Shown: positions 1 to 7,880 of the stretch, in pieces
How positions within the stretch are numbered: position 1 is the first letter of the stretch
How the letters are laid out: every line of letters begins with the position of its first letter
Assembly (NCBI GenBank): GCA_025517465.1
Contig: JAOPKE010000006.1
Location: forward strand, 173,686-237,685
DNA length: 64,000 bases
Reading direction: 5' to 3'
Origin: Halobacteria archaeon HArc-gm2
GTDB lineage: Archaea > Halobacteriota > Halobacteria > Halobacteriales > Haloarculaceae
Made by a program: the position numbers and the translations under genes
The notes under the pieces: generated by a model
Told to the model about the DNA's origin: nothing
Databases searched by the model: none
Seen by the model: the letters and a program-made list of their open reading frames with translations, nothing else

Positions 1-512
1 TCTAGCAACGCCGCACGCTCCTCGACCGTCTTCCAGTCAGAGATCGCTTCCCAGACGTCCTCGACAGCGGCTTCGCGACCTGCATCGACCAGCGACACTT
101 CGCCAGGAGATTCCGCATCGAAGCGTTCCCGGTACGCGTCAGCCGTGTCGAGCGTATCCTTGAGTCGCTCGACGATTTCGGTCTCCGAATACCGCTCGCG
201 GATCCGCTCGACTCTGCGCCACCGAAGATACGAATCGTTCCGCTCGTACCGCACGGGCCGACCCGATATCTCACGAACCATCCCCATCTCCCTGAACCAG
301 CCGAGATAATCACGCGCGGTCTCCGTGTCACAGTCCGCACGCTCGGCTATCTCTGACACCTTCGTCGGCTCCCGCAACTGCATCACGATGTCGAGCAACC
401 GCTCTCTCGTCGGCCCCCCCTTCAGCAGTTCCTCCGGCGACTCCCACGTGTCGAAGTCGGGTGGCTCCTCGTCCTCACCGGGCATCCTGTCGGACGTATC
501 GGTCGTATCCAT
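1..512 (-). CDS. Winged-helix regulator, DUF7342-like (3' end outside window)
   Basis: The reverse strand reads open without a stop from an ATG at 512 to the window edge, giving about 170 residues. After a disordered acidic N-terminus (MDTTDTSDRMPGEDEEPPD) comes a winged-helix region near residues 35-90: TRERLLDIVMQLREPTKVSE, then a recognition-helix segment with DCDTETARDYLGWF and a wing-like RPVRYERND. This matches haloarchaeal DNA-binding proteins of the DUF7342 type (a family assignment from memory). An AT-rich TATA element lies at 536-543, about 25 bases upstream, so the transcript is probably leaderless and this ATG is preferred over the internal one at codon 10. It presumably represses or activates nearby genes; the target is unknown. 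Confidence 0.7.
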   Translation of the reverse strand, partial: MDTTDTSDRMPGEDEEPPDFDTWESPEELLKGGPTRERLLDIVMQLREPTKVSEIAERADCDTETARDYLGWFREMGMVREISGRPVRYERNDSYLRWRRVERIRERYSETEIVERLKDTLDTADAYRERFDAESPGEVSLVDAGREAAVEDVWEAISDWKTVEERAALL

Positions 513-535
513 ACTCCCACTAACGGCGCCCTCTG

Positions 536-543
536 TAATATAT
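536..543 (-). promoter_or_regulatory. TATA element of the leftmost regulator gene
   Basis: The sequence taatatat sits 24-31 bases upstream of the ATG at 512. That is the spacing expected of a haloarchaeal leaderless promoter. Confidence 0.5.
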
Positions 544-619
544 CTGGTGCGCACAGAATTATTTCAGGACGTCGCCTCTTTGGCTCCCGCGGTTGTGCGG
601 AGGGGTGATATTTCGAATA

Positions 620-786
620 CATCGATAACGGTGTGTTCCTGCAGACGGGCCCGCGAAACGCATCGATAGAGGCGTGTCTGTCTTCCCAGGGCCACGTCGA
701 TCGGCTTTCCCCTTGTTTTGGATCCACCTCACAATTTCCTCATCTTAGACCAGTTCGCTGGAACACTTCGATAGAGGGGTGTCTCT
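620..786 (+). repeat. Three 21-base iterons (catcgatagaggsgtgtct type)
   Basis: Related 21-base sequences start at 620, 661 and 766: catcgataacggtgtgttcc, catcgatagaggcgtgtctg and cttcgatagaggggtgtctc. All three share tcgata, then a G-rich core, then gtgt. They lie in the same orientation within the proposed origin and may be protein-binding iterons. They differ from the other origin repeats. Confidence 0.5.
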
Positions 787-973
787 GGATCCCTTCCGGG
801 ACAGGTATACGCCTGTTTTCCCCGCTGCCACCATCGAAGCGTAACCAACGCACTACGAGGGCTCTACTTGTGTTGGCGGAGTTACTAGCATTGTTGGGAT
901 GGGGATCCGATGACATCGAAGGTAGAGTGACCCACCTGAAGGAATGACTTGACCCGAGATCGGGAAACACCCG

Positions 974-1073
974 CCCCACGTTTCCGTCGTATCAGAGAAC
1001 GGTGGCGAGGGGTAGAGGCGAACAGCCGGAACCACGATCTCCCTGTTCCCCACACCCCCCACGTTTCCGTCGT
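974..1073. repeat. Pair of 17-base ORB-like direct repeats
   Basis: The 17-base sequence ccccacgtttccgtcgt occurs exactly twice, at 974-990 and 1057-1073, 83 bases apart. Its reverse complement contains GGAAACGTGGGG, close to the GGAAACGAGGGG core known from haloarchaeal origin-recognition boxes. The resemblance to that core is from memory. Confidence 0.55.
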
Positions 1074-1255
1074 TTCTCCACGATAGCGGATTGGAATGGC
1101 ACGAGAATCAGGCTGGGGATAGACTGTATCATGTCCATTTTGAAGTAAGAAATTTCCGTTTGATATTATTACATACACACGTTGGATATGGTGAATTGAT
1201 AATTATCAACATAGACAACTTCGCGAAGTGAGATATTCGTAGCGTAGCGGGAGAC

Positions 1256-1276
1256 ACACCCCAGAGTGTGAATGGG
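1256..1276 (+). repeat. Origin box A (variant, ccagagtgtgaatggg)
   Basis: This copy ends in agtgtgaatggg, the core shared by all six boxes around orc1/cdc6. The ccagagtgtgaatggg variant is also seen at 3121-3138 and, inverted, at 3083-3101. Confidence 0.55.
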
Positions 1277-1290
1277 ATATGTTTCCCCGA

Positions 1291-1310
1291 CACCCCTCAG
1301 TGTGAATGGG
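1291..1310 (+). repeat. Origin box B (cacccctcagtgtgaatggg)
   Basis: A full 20-base copy, identical to the box at 1393-1412 and the inverse of the one at 1730-1748. Confidence 0.6.
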
Positions 1311-1392
1311 CAACCAACCGGCACTCGCTGACTAGATTTCACATCGATATGAGATGTAGCAACTTAGGGAGAAACTCTGCTTCGATATCCCT

Positions 1393-1412
1393 CACCCCTC
1401 AGTGTGAATGGG
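1393..1412 (+). repeat. Origin box C (cacccctcagtgtgaatggg)
   Basis: An exact 20-base copy facing the inverted copy at 1730-1748 across an AT-rich tract. Confidence 0.6.
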
Positions 1413-1560
1413 CCATCAACTGCTGACCTCGATTAAGAAGTCCTTTACATTGGAGCTCCTCACAAAGCTGGAGGGTTCTCGCCATAGTAACAAACTATTG
1501 GCTCGGCACACGACCCCCAGACATCTTAGGATTTGCCCACTTGGATAGTTGTTTCCACCC

Positions 1561-1588
1561 GATTATAATAAAATTAACTAAACTATTG
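1561..1588. other. AT-rich tract, possible unwinding element
   Basis: The segment starting gattataataaaattaact is nearly pure A/T inside GC-rich DNA. It lies between inverted origin boxes C and D, the usual place for a DNA-unwinding element. The role is inferred. Confidence 0.4.
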
Positions 1589-1729
1589 TCGCGGTGATAG
1601 GCCGGCTAACTCTCATGATTGGACTCACAAGCCACTCCCCGTGCCGTAATAGCTTCGTTCAGACGAACTAATCAGCTTCTACGGCTCAAGTCCAGCCCCG
1701 TCTTTACAGCGGTCGTAGCCTATTCCAGA

Positions 1730-1748
1730 CCATTCACACTGAGGGGTG
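1730..1748 (-). repeat. Origin box D (inverted copy)
   Basis: ccattcacactgaggggtg is the reverse complement of 19 of the 20 bases of boxes B and C. It ends four bases from the orc1/cdc6 stop codon. Confidence 0.6.
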
Positions 1749-1752
1749 GGTG

Positions 1753-3021
1753 TCACCACCCCATCAATGTCTGGAGTTCCGGCGTTGAGTTGAGCAGTCC
1801 GGTTCGTGTACTTTCTACGTCTCCCTGGAGCGAATACGACCTGAACTTCCCCTGATCTCCCCCTTCCTTCTTTTTCGATTCGAGAACTCCGGTCGTCACG
1901 TGCTTGTTCAGAAGTTCGAGCGCACGATTATACCCCTTCGGCTCCACTTCGACATCCCGTGCTACCGTTTGATACACCTCGTGAATCTCTGACGTTCGGA
2001 ACCATTCTTTCTCCGAATTATTCCGGTCGAGACGTGTGAGAGCAAACAGGAGTAATTTCCCGGACAACGGAGTCCCTTTCACCATCTCCATGAAGAGCTC
2101 GACTTCGACGAGTTCGTCGGCCTCGAATACGTGCTTTGCTGTCACGGTCTCGTCTCCTTCCTCGTCAGCGACCTCGCCTGCATTCCGGAACAATCTGACT
2201 GCACGCCGTGCGTCACCGTGTTCTTCAGCTGCGAGTTCAGCTGTTGTTGGAATCACGTCGTCATCGAGGACGCCATCGTAAAATGCGTCCCGTCGATTTT
2301 CGAGGATTTTGATGAGCTGACCCTCTTGGTACGGCCTGAACGTTCGATGTTCCGGCTGGAGAGTCGACTGAACCCGTGACTCGATTTCTCCTTTGAATTC
2401 GATGTCGTTCGAAATTCCGATCGTAACGACTGGGAACTCGACGTCGTCCTTTGAGTGTGTCCGTGACAATGTGTAGAGCACTTCGTTGACTTCTCCATGC
2501 TTGTCGATTTCATCGATAATGACGACGAGACCGCCAGAGAACTCTCTTTGGACAACAGGCCACAATTTTTGATCCCGATAATGTTCGGCTGAGAGGCCCT
2601 GATAGGGGACATCAAGTGGGTTTTCTGCTTTAGCATTCACCTGCTCTGCAATCTTTCGGAAGGTGGAGGTATACGTGGAGATGGGGTCCGGATTAATGTA
2701 CGTCGTAACGATCGGCGACTTCGTTCCTTCAGTTGCCGCTTCGAGTCGCTCACAGACGTGTCTTGCAACTAACGTCTTCCCCGTGCCGGTTTCACCCCAC
2801 TCCAGGACGTTATCTGGGACGCTATTTGTCCGCATCTTCCGGAGGTTCTTGGCCAAGAACGTGATGTGATCGTCTCGACCGACGATTCGATTGGCGTCAG
2901 GAACGTTATCGATCTCGAGCAACCACGGTTTCTCAAAGATGTTCGATTCGGGTTCGCTATCTTCCCCATCGACATTTAAGATCTCATCGACGCTTGCTTG
3001 CGTAGCATCGTCTTTTGTCAT
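1753..3021 (-). CDS. Orc1/Cdc6 replication initiator
   Basis: This AAA+ protein binds origin boxes and recruits the replicative helicase. Numbered from the ATG at 3021 (422 aa), Walker A GETGTGKT lies near residues 76-83, Walker B VVIIDEID near 166-173, and a sensor-1 segment TIGISND follows near 200. A sensor-2-like GDARRAVRLFR comes next, then a C-terminal winged-helix region for DNA contact. Walker A has Glu where related proteins often have Lys (GKTGTGKT). A longer start at 3042 exists, but the TATA-like ctatatgtg at about 3045-3053 is correctly spaced for a leaderless transcript beginning at 3021. The flanking inverted boxes suggest that it recognises its own origin and regulates itself. 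Confidence 0.93.
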   Translation of the reverse strand: MTKDDATQASVDEILNVDGEDSEPESNIFEKPWLLEIDNVPDANRIVGRDDHITFLAKNLRKMRTNSVPDNVLEWGETGTGKTLVARHVCERLEAATEGTKSPIVTTYINPDPISTYTSTFRKIAEQVNAKAENPLDVPYQGLSAEHYRDQKLWPVVQREFSGGLVVIIDEIDKHGEVNEVLYTLSRTHSKDDVEFPVVTIGISNDIEFKGEIESRVQSTLQPEHRTFRPYQEGQLIKILENRRDAFYDGVLDDDVIPTTAELAAEEHGDARRAVRLFRNAGEVADEEGDETVTAKHVFEADELVEVELFMEMVKGTPLSGKLLLFALTRLDRNNSEKEWFRTSEIHEVYQTVARDVEVEPKGYNRALELLNKHVTTGVLESKKKEGGDQGKFRSYSLQGDVESTRTGLLNSTPELQTLMGW

Positions 3022-3082
3022 AGACGAGTCAATTAAGGCCATTCACATATAGGTTGGGTCACTTCGGTGTGATTGGATTTCC

Positions 3083-3138
3083 CCCATTCACACTCTGGGG
3101 GTCTTGCTGCGTGAAACACTCTCCAGAGTGTGAATGGG
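3083..3138. repeat. Inverted pair of origin boxes upstream of orc1/cdc6
   Basis: A minus-oriented variant box (cccattcacactctggggg, 3083-3101) and a plus-oriented one (ctccagagtgtgaatggg, 3121-3138) face each other. Both share the agtgtgaatggg core with the boxes on the other side of the gene. They overlap or adjoin the orc1/cdc6 promoter and could mediate autoregulation or belong to the origin. Confidence 0.6.
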
Positions 3139-3265
3139 ATCGATACCACCCCCAGAAACAAGAGCGAGACAGACCCGGACACGTCAACGACACCGTCGGC
3201 GAACGCCGTCGAGACGAGGGGAAGAGATCCGACAGCGTTTCGCTCCGCGATACCTCCCGGCGAGG

Positions 3266-4102
3266 TCAGGCCGTCCGCGGCGGCGGCACCAGGTAGACGT
3301 TCCCGTCGGCGCGCGTGACGATCTCCTCGGAGACGCTCCCGAGCATCAGCCGGCGGAGGCGGCTTCGACCTCGTGACCCGACCAGCGTCGTGGTGGGCGT
3401 CACCTCCTCCTCGACGGCGAGGATTTCGTCGGCGGGGTCACCCTGGCGGACCCGGGTCTCGGTCTCGATGTCCCAGTCTTCGAGCGTCGACGCGAGGTCG
3501 GCGAGCTGGTCCTCGGGCTCTTCGGCGCCCTGGTCCTTCGGCGACTGGACGTGGACGAGCGTCGCCTCCTGGGTCGCGTGCCGGAGATACGAGAACGCGC
3601 CGAAGGCCCGCTCGGCGTTCTCGGAGAAGTCGGTGGCGTAGAGGACGCGCTGGAACAGGTGCTCGCGAAGCACCTCGGGTTCGTCCTCGGCGCGCTCGAT
3701 GCGGTTGACCAGCAGCGGCACGACGGTCGACCTGGCGAGGTTCCGCGCCGTCGACCCGATGACGCGGTTCTCGAGCGGACTCTGGCCGCGCGACCCGACG
3801 ATGGTCAGGTCGGCGCGGACGGTCTCGGCGATGCCGTTGATCCGGCGGTGTGGCGTCCCCCTGACGACGTGAGTCTCGACGTCGAAGCCGGCGTTCTCCA
3901 TGACGTTCGCGTACTGCCGTAGCCCGCGTTCGCGTCGTTCCTCGAGGTTCATCCCGGGCATCCCGGCGTGTACGTTCGACGGGACGACCGTGACCAGGTG
4001 AACCGTCTCGACGCCGATGCGCTGGAGACACTCGAGACAGGTCTCGTTCTCGATGGCCGCTTCGCTCGCCGCCGAGAGGTCGGTCGCGTAAATCGCTCTC
4101 AT
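3266..4102 (-). CDS. Tandem universal stress protein (two UspA domains)
   Basis: A 278-residue cytoplasmic protein with two Usp folds. The first begins MRAIYATDLS and has the ATP-site signature GSRGQSPLENRVIGSTARNL. The second begins RVLYATDFSENAERAF and has GSRGRSRLRRLMLGSVSEEI. Both carry the G-x2-G-x9-G(S/T) nucleotide motif. UspA proteins modulate survival under stress, often by binding ATP; the partner is unknown. The ATG at 4102 is preferred because aatattatac lies about 25-33 bases upstream (leaderless promoter); longer readings lack coding character. It is one of eight Usp genes in the window. Confidence 0.88.
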   Translation of the reverse strand: MRAIYATDLSAASEAAIENETCLECLQRIGVETVHLVTVVPSNVHAGMPGMNLEERRERGLRQYANVMENAGFDVETHVVRGTPHRRINGIAETVRADLTIVGSRGQSPLENRVIGSTARNLARSTVVPLLVNRIERAEDEPEVLREHLFQRVLYATDFSENAERAFGAFSYLRHATQEATLVHVQSPKDQGAEEPEDQLADLASTLEDWDIETETRVRQGDPADEILAVEEEVTPTTTLVGSRGRSRLRRLMLGSVSEEIVTRADGNVYLVPPPRTA

Positions 4103-4493
4103 GATCGAACAGTCGCGCCCGCCGTATAATATTGTTTTGTTTCCACAATACCTGGGGCCGTCACTGGCGCCGCGCAGCCGGCCGACGTCACGCTCTCCCC
4201 TCGCGTTCGACCGCAACCCACACACCCTCGGCCGGCGTGCGGCGCGCGTTTCGAATAGCTCCTGGACGGCGCGCGTGACGAATTTTCGGTCTATTTCGCC
4301 CTCGTTTCGACGGGCCGAGAATCGGGCCGTATTCACGTAACGTACGAGAATATCTCCGTGGGTTTCCCGTGCCATCCGTTGCAGTAATATTGTACGACTC
4401 TTCCAAAACTCCTATTACCACCCTCCGGCTAGCATCGAGCGAGCAGAACGGTATGATATTCACAAAACCACTCACATTCGGAGGTCGACAGCG
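4103..4493. other. Intergenic promoter region
   Basis: This stretch of about 390 bases separates divergent genes. It holds the leftward Usp promoter (AT-rich at about 4125-4145) and, near 4380-4400, a second AT-rich patch (gcagtaatattgtac) that may drive the rightward exporter operon. No gene or repeat was recognised. Confidence 0.4.
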
Positions 4494-4643
4494 ATGATCG
4501 AGATCGGAACGCTCTCACCGGCGGTACAGGCCGGTGTCCTCATTGGGGCGGTCCTCTTCGAGGCGATGATCCTCTACGTCGGCTACGGCTTCGTGGAACA
4601 GGTAGTCGGAAATCGACTGATCGAGCGTATAGAGAACAAATAA
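4494..4643 (+). CDS. Small membrane protein, DUF7512-like, upstream of TauE/SafE exporter
   Basis: A 49-residue protein with one membrane helix (VQAGVLIGAVLFEAMILYVG) and a short charged tail ending RIENK. A good ribosome-binding site, ggaggt, lies 8 bases upstream of the ATG. The stop is one base from the exporter's start, so the two are surely co-transcribed. Similar small haloarchaeal proteins are known beside sulfite-exporter genes (DUF7512, from memory). An accessory or stabilising role for the transporter is inferred. Confidence 0.7.
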   Translation: MIEIGTLSPAVQAGVLIGAVLFEAMILYVGYGFVEQVVGNRLIERIENK

Positions 4644-4644
4644 C

Positions 4645-5676
4645 ATGGACGTATTCGGAATCAGCCTGGCCATGCTCGTGCTGTTCGTCGGGTTCGGCCT
4701 TCTGATCGGCGTTCTGTTCGGGTTCTTCGGGATGGGCGGGTCGTTCCTCGTGACGCCCGCGCTCCTCGTCATGGGGTACCCCTCGCGCGTCGCGGTCGGG
4801 AGCGGACTCGCGTTCGTCTTCGGGACGTCCGTCATCGCGACGCTGAAACACCGCGACCTCGGGCAGGTCGACTACAAGCTCGGCGTGTTGATGATCGCCG
4901 GGACGACCGCCGGTATCGAGGTCGGCAAGGAGATCGTGCTCCACCTCGAAGAGCTCGGCATGGCGGGAAGCATCATCAGCGTCACGTACGTCTTCCTGCT
5001 GGGCGGAATCGGGCTCTTCGTGACCTACGAAGCGCTGAAGGGTGACGGCGACGGCGGCGTCGACCACGACGCGGCCGACGCAGACATCGACGCCGACGAC
5101 ATCCCCGACATCGCGAAGAAAATCCAGTCCTATCGCGTGCCGCCGATGATCTCACTCCGCGGCGGGATCTCTGTCTCGCTGTGGATGATCCTCGGCGTCG
5201 CGTTCGCGACCGGGCTCCTGTCGGGCTTCCTCGGCGTGGGCGGCGGCTTCATCCGCATGCCCGCGCTGTTCTACCTGATCGGCGTCCCGGTGCCCATCGC
5301 GGTCGGGACCGACCTGTTCGAGATCGTCTTCTCGGGCGGGATCGGCAGTTTCCTCTACGCGATGGACGGCGGCGTCGACCTCTCCATCGTGCTGCCGCTG
5401 CTGGCGGGCAGCGCACTCGGTGCCCGGGTCGGCTCCGCCGCGACGAGCATCGTCGACGAGGGCGAGATCAAGGTGTACTTCGGCCTGATGCTGCTCGGTG
5501 GCTCGCTCGCCGTGGCCGTGCGTGAAATCGGAAACGTCTACGGCATCGGCGTCTTCGACACCGTCAGCCTGGTGTTGATCCTGGGATCGGCGCTCCTGGT
5601 CAGCGGGGCCGTGGTGTACAGCAGTATCACGGCGCTTCGCGAGGAGTCCGGGTCACCCTCACACGCGCTAGACTAG
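4645..5676 (+). CDS. TauE/SafE family membrane exporter
   Basis: A 343-residue integral membrane protein with about eight helices in two homologous halves. Each half has a glycine-rich loop after its first helix: GFFGMGGSFLVTPALL near residues 27-42 and GFLGVGGGFIRMPALF near 195-210. These are hallmarks of the TauE/SafE superfamily, which moves sulfite, sulfonates or related anions out of the cell. A hydrophilic Asp-rich segment of about 40 residues (GDGDGGVDHDAADADIDADD) joins the halves. It is co-transcribed with the small DUF7512-like protein and followed by a cysteine-containing HTH gene and cytochrome bd genes, which suggests sulfur-compound stress. The substrate is not determined. Confidence 0.85.
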   Translation: MDVFGISLAMLVLFVGFGLLIGVLFGFFGMGGSFLVTPALLVMGYPSRVAVGSGLAFVFGTSVIATLKHRDLGQVDYKLGVLMIAGTTAGIEVGKEIVLHLEELGMAGSIISVTYVFLLGGIGLFVTYEALKGDGDGGVDHDAADADIDADDIPDIAKKIQSYRVPPMISLRGGISVSLWMILGVAFATGLLSGFLGVGGGFIRMPALFYLIGVPVPIAVGTDLFEIVFSGGIGSFLYAMDGGVDLSIVLPLLAGSALGARVGSAATSIVDEGEIKVYFGLMLLGGSLAVAVREIGNVYGIGVFDTVSLVLILGSALLVSGAVVYSSITALREESGSPSHALD

Positions 5677-5680
5677 CCAG

Positions 5681-5731
5681 GCGCAGCATTCTGGCGCAGC
5701 ATTGTGCGATCCATACACAAGTCTTTTAACC
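5681..5731 (+). promoter_or_regulatory. Promoter region with 10-base direct repeat upstream of HTH gene
   Basis: gcgcagcatt occurs at 5681-5690 and again at 5694-5703 (13-base period). It is followed by a TATA-like cttttaac near 5723-5730, about 30 bases before the ATG at 5760. The repeat sits where an activator or autoregulator could bind. Confidence 0.4.
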
Positions 5732-5759
5732 GTATACCGGCTACCTAGGTTCGATACAG

Positions 5760-6161
5760 ATGTCAGATTCGATGTCGGAACAACTCCAGCAGGATATGGA
5801 ATGCGAGGGACTCCTCGAGTGTTTCCACGGGCTCAAGCAGCTCGACAGGGAGTGCTTCCAGGCGCTCGTCGGCTCCGAGGAACCGCTTACGGTCGATGAA
5901 ATCGCCGAAGCGGTCGATCGCGAACGGTCGACCGCCTACCGCGCCGTCCAGCGCCTGCTCCAGACGGGGTTCATCCAGAAAGAACAGATCAACTACGAAC
6001 AGGGCGGCTACTACCACGTCTACCTCCCGACCGACCCCTCGAACATCGCCGACGACATGCAGCGGATGCTCAACGACTGGTACGCCAAGATGGGCCAGCT
6101 CATCCAGGAGTTCGAGGACAAGTACGACCAGGCCGAGGCGACTGCGACCGTCGAAGGGTGA
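5760..6161 (+). CDS. TrmB-like winged-helix regulator with N-terminal cysteines
   Basis: A 133-residue protein. The HTH spans roughly residues 25-85 (PLTVDEIAEAVDRERSTAYR, then a helix and a wing with YYHVYLPTD). The C-terminal part (DDMQRMLNDWYAKMGQLIQ) is a likely dimerisation helix, as in TrmB-like haloarchaeal regulators. Three cysteines cluster near the N-terminus (MECEGLLECFHGLKQLDREC) and could sense redox state or bind metal. It lies between a sulfur-anion exporter and cytochrome bd genes and probably controls one or both; that link is inferred from position. Confidence 0.75.
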   Translation: MSDSMSEQLQQDMECEGLLECFHGLKQLDRECFQALVGSEEPLTVDEIAEAVDRERSTAYRAVQRLLQTGFIQKEQINYEQGGYYHVYLPTDPSNIADDMQRMLNDWYAKMGQLIQEFEDKYDQAEATATVEG

Positions 6162-6458
6162 GGCTCCGCCACCCGGTCGGCCCCTGATCCGCCGCGCGTC
6201 GACGACGTTACTTTTCGCAACCAGCGCGAATCGCGACAGAGACATTCCAGTGAGGCAGCGATGCCGTCGTGAGCCTCAGGAGGTGACCGGCAGCGGTGAC
6301 GACGAACGGGGCCAACGACCCCGATTGACTTCAAGGAATAAAACGTGTTCGGCTGATCTTACTTCCCGGGATTCGTCGCGGCGGGTTACCTATGGGGGTG
6401 CCGTAAGAACTACCGATCGAGTCCGCCGGTTCGAACGTTCGTCCTGACTTCCCCAGCC

Positions 6459-7880
6459 ATGATCGACCCAGTAATCGCGAGTCGACTCCAGTTCGCACTG
6501 ACCACGATCGTCCACATCATCTTCCCTGTGATGAGTATGGGGCTCGCGCCGTTTCTCGTGTACTTCACGTGGCGGGAGGTCCGTGGAGGGCCGCCGGTGT
6601 ACGAACAGCTCCGGCGGTTCTGGACGAAGGTGTTCGCCGTCTCCTTCGTCGTGGGGACGGTGACCGGCATCGTCCTGGAGTTCGAGTTCGGGACGAACTT
6701 CGCGGCGTTCTCGGCGGTCGCGGGGGAACTGTTCGGCGGGCCGCTCGCGCTGGAAGGGATGATGGCGTTCATGCTGGAGGCGACGTTCCTCGGCGTGTTC
6801 GTCTTCGGGCGGGAACGCGTGAGCGACGCTCTCTACTTCATATCCTCTGTGGCGGTCGGGCTGGGGACGTGGCTCTCGGCGGTGTGGATCCTCGTCGCCA
6901 ACTCGTGGATGCAGACGCCGCGGGGCTACGAACTCGTCGAGCGTGGCGGCCGGGAGATCGTCACCCTCACCGACCCGGCGGCGGCGTACCTGAACCCGCG
7001 GTTCCCGTACATGTTCGTCCACATGCAGAACGCCGCCGTCCTCTCGGTCGCGCTGTTCATGGCGGGCGTCGCCGCCTACTACGTGTTCCGCCACCACGTC
7101 TGGGGATACCCGGTGGAGGGCGTCTCGTTCTGGGAGACGACCCTGAAGATCGCCCTGATCGCGCTCGTGATCACGGCGCCGCTCCAGGCGGTCCACGGCG
7201 ACCTGTACGCCCGCCACGTCTACGAGACCCAGCCCCAGAAGTTCGCTGCGATGGAGGCGGTCTGGGAGACGGACTCGTACGTCCCCGAGTACATCGTCGC
7301 TTTCCCGACGAACCTGGGCGACCTGACCGACCCGCAGGCCAAGGAACTGTTCGGCATCGGCATCCCCGGCGGTGCCTCGTGGCTGGCCAGCGGTGGCGAC
7401 CCCGGGGCGACCATCACAGGGTTGAACGAGTACGACGACGCGCCCCCGGTCGCCATCGTGTTCTGGTCGTTCCGGATAATGGTGGCGCTGGGGTTCTGGT
7501 TCATCCTGCTGGGGTTCTGGGGCATCTATCGCTGGTGGCGTGGTGAACTCTACGAGGACGACCTCCTCCACAAGGCGCTGATGCTGTCGTCACTCCTGGG
7601 CATCCTCGCCGTGGAACTGGGCTGGATCGTCACCGAGGTCGGTCGCCAGCCGTGGGTCATCCAGGACGTCCTCCGCACGGCCGACGGCGTCTCCCCCGGG
7701 TTGACGGGAGGTGAGGCGACCCTGACGCTCGCCGGGTTCGCGGTGGTCTACCTCGGCTTGCTCTCCCTGTACACCTACGTGATCGCCCGGATCATCCGCG
7801 CCGGCCCACCGAAGCGGGCGGAACTGCGAACGAGCGAGGCCGCCCCGGCGACGCCGGCGGAGGGGACCGCCGATGACTGA
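6459..7880 (+). CDS. cydA: Cytochrome bd-type quinol oxidase subunit I
   Basis: Membrane subunit (473 aa) that oxidises quinol and reduces O2 at high affinity. Heme ligands are visible at their classic positions: His19 (ALTTIVHIIFP), Glu99 and Glu107 (LEGMMAFMLEATFLG), and His188 (RFPYMFVHMQN). The conserved GRQPW motif follows in the C-terminal half. The quinol-loop region is short, as in cyanide-insensitive-oxidase-like members. The stop overlaps the start of cydB by 8 bases, so the two are translationally coupled. Such oxidases work at low oxygen and resist sulfide or nitric oxide, which fits the stress-gene setting. Confidence 0.95.
   Translation: MIDPVIASRLQFALTTIVHIIFPVMSMGLAPFLVYFTWREVRGGPPVYEQLRRFWTKVFAVSFVVGTVTGIVLEFEFGTNFAAFSAVAGELFGGPLALEGMMAFMLEATFLGVFVFGRERVSDALYFISSVAVGLGTWLSAVWILVANSWMQTPRGYELVERGGREIVTLTDPAAAYLNPRFPYMFVHMQNAAVLSVALFMAGVAAYYVFRHHVWGYPVEGVSFWETTLKIALIALVITAPLQAVHGDLYARHVYETQPQKFAAMEAVWETDSYVPEYIVAFPTNLGDLTDPQAKELFGIGIPGGASWLASGGDPGATITGLNEYDDAPPVAIVFWSFRIMVALGFWFILLGFWGIYRWWRGELYEDDLLHKALMLSSLLGILAVELGWIVTEVGRQPWVIQDVLRTADGVSPGLTGGEATLTLAGFAVVYLGLLSLYTYVIARIIRAGPPKRAELRTSEAAPATPAEGTADD

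Larger units (their letters stand above)
541..1752. other. Putative replication origin (non-coding, repeat-rich)
   Basis: About 1.2 kb without a convincing gene lies immediately downstream of orc1/cdc6. It carries three kinds of repeats (620-786, 974-1073 and 1256-1748) and two AT-rich tracts, about 1131-1225 and 1556-1590, that stand out from the GC-rich surroundings. Archaeal origins commonly consist of inverted origin-recognition boxes flanking an AT-rich unwinding element beside a cdc6 gene. Here the plus-oriented box at 1393-1412 and the minus-oriented box at 1730-1748 bracket the AT-rich tract at 1561-1588. Origin function is inferred from this arrangement. Several short ORFs here have no coding character. 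Confidence 0.65.

Noticed and set aside
3438..4148. Long Arg-rich open frame over the first Usp gene
   Set aside because: Its amino-acid composition is typical of an out-of-frame reading of GC-rich DNA, and it lies fully on the Usp gene.
6390..7571. Antisense open frame over cydA
   Set aside because: It is antisense to a gene with intact heme-ligand motifs, and its product is full of Arg/Pro/His, the shadow pattern.
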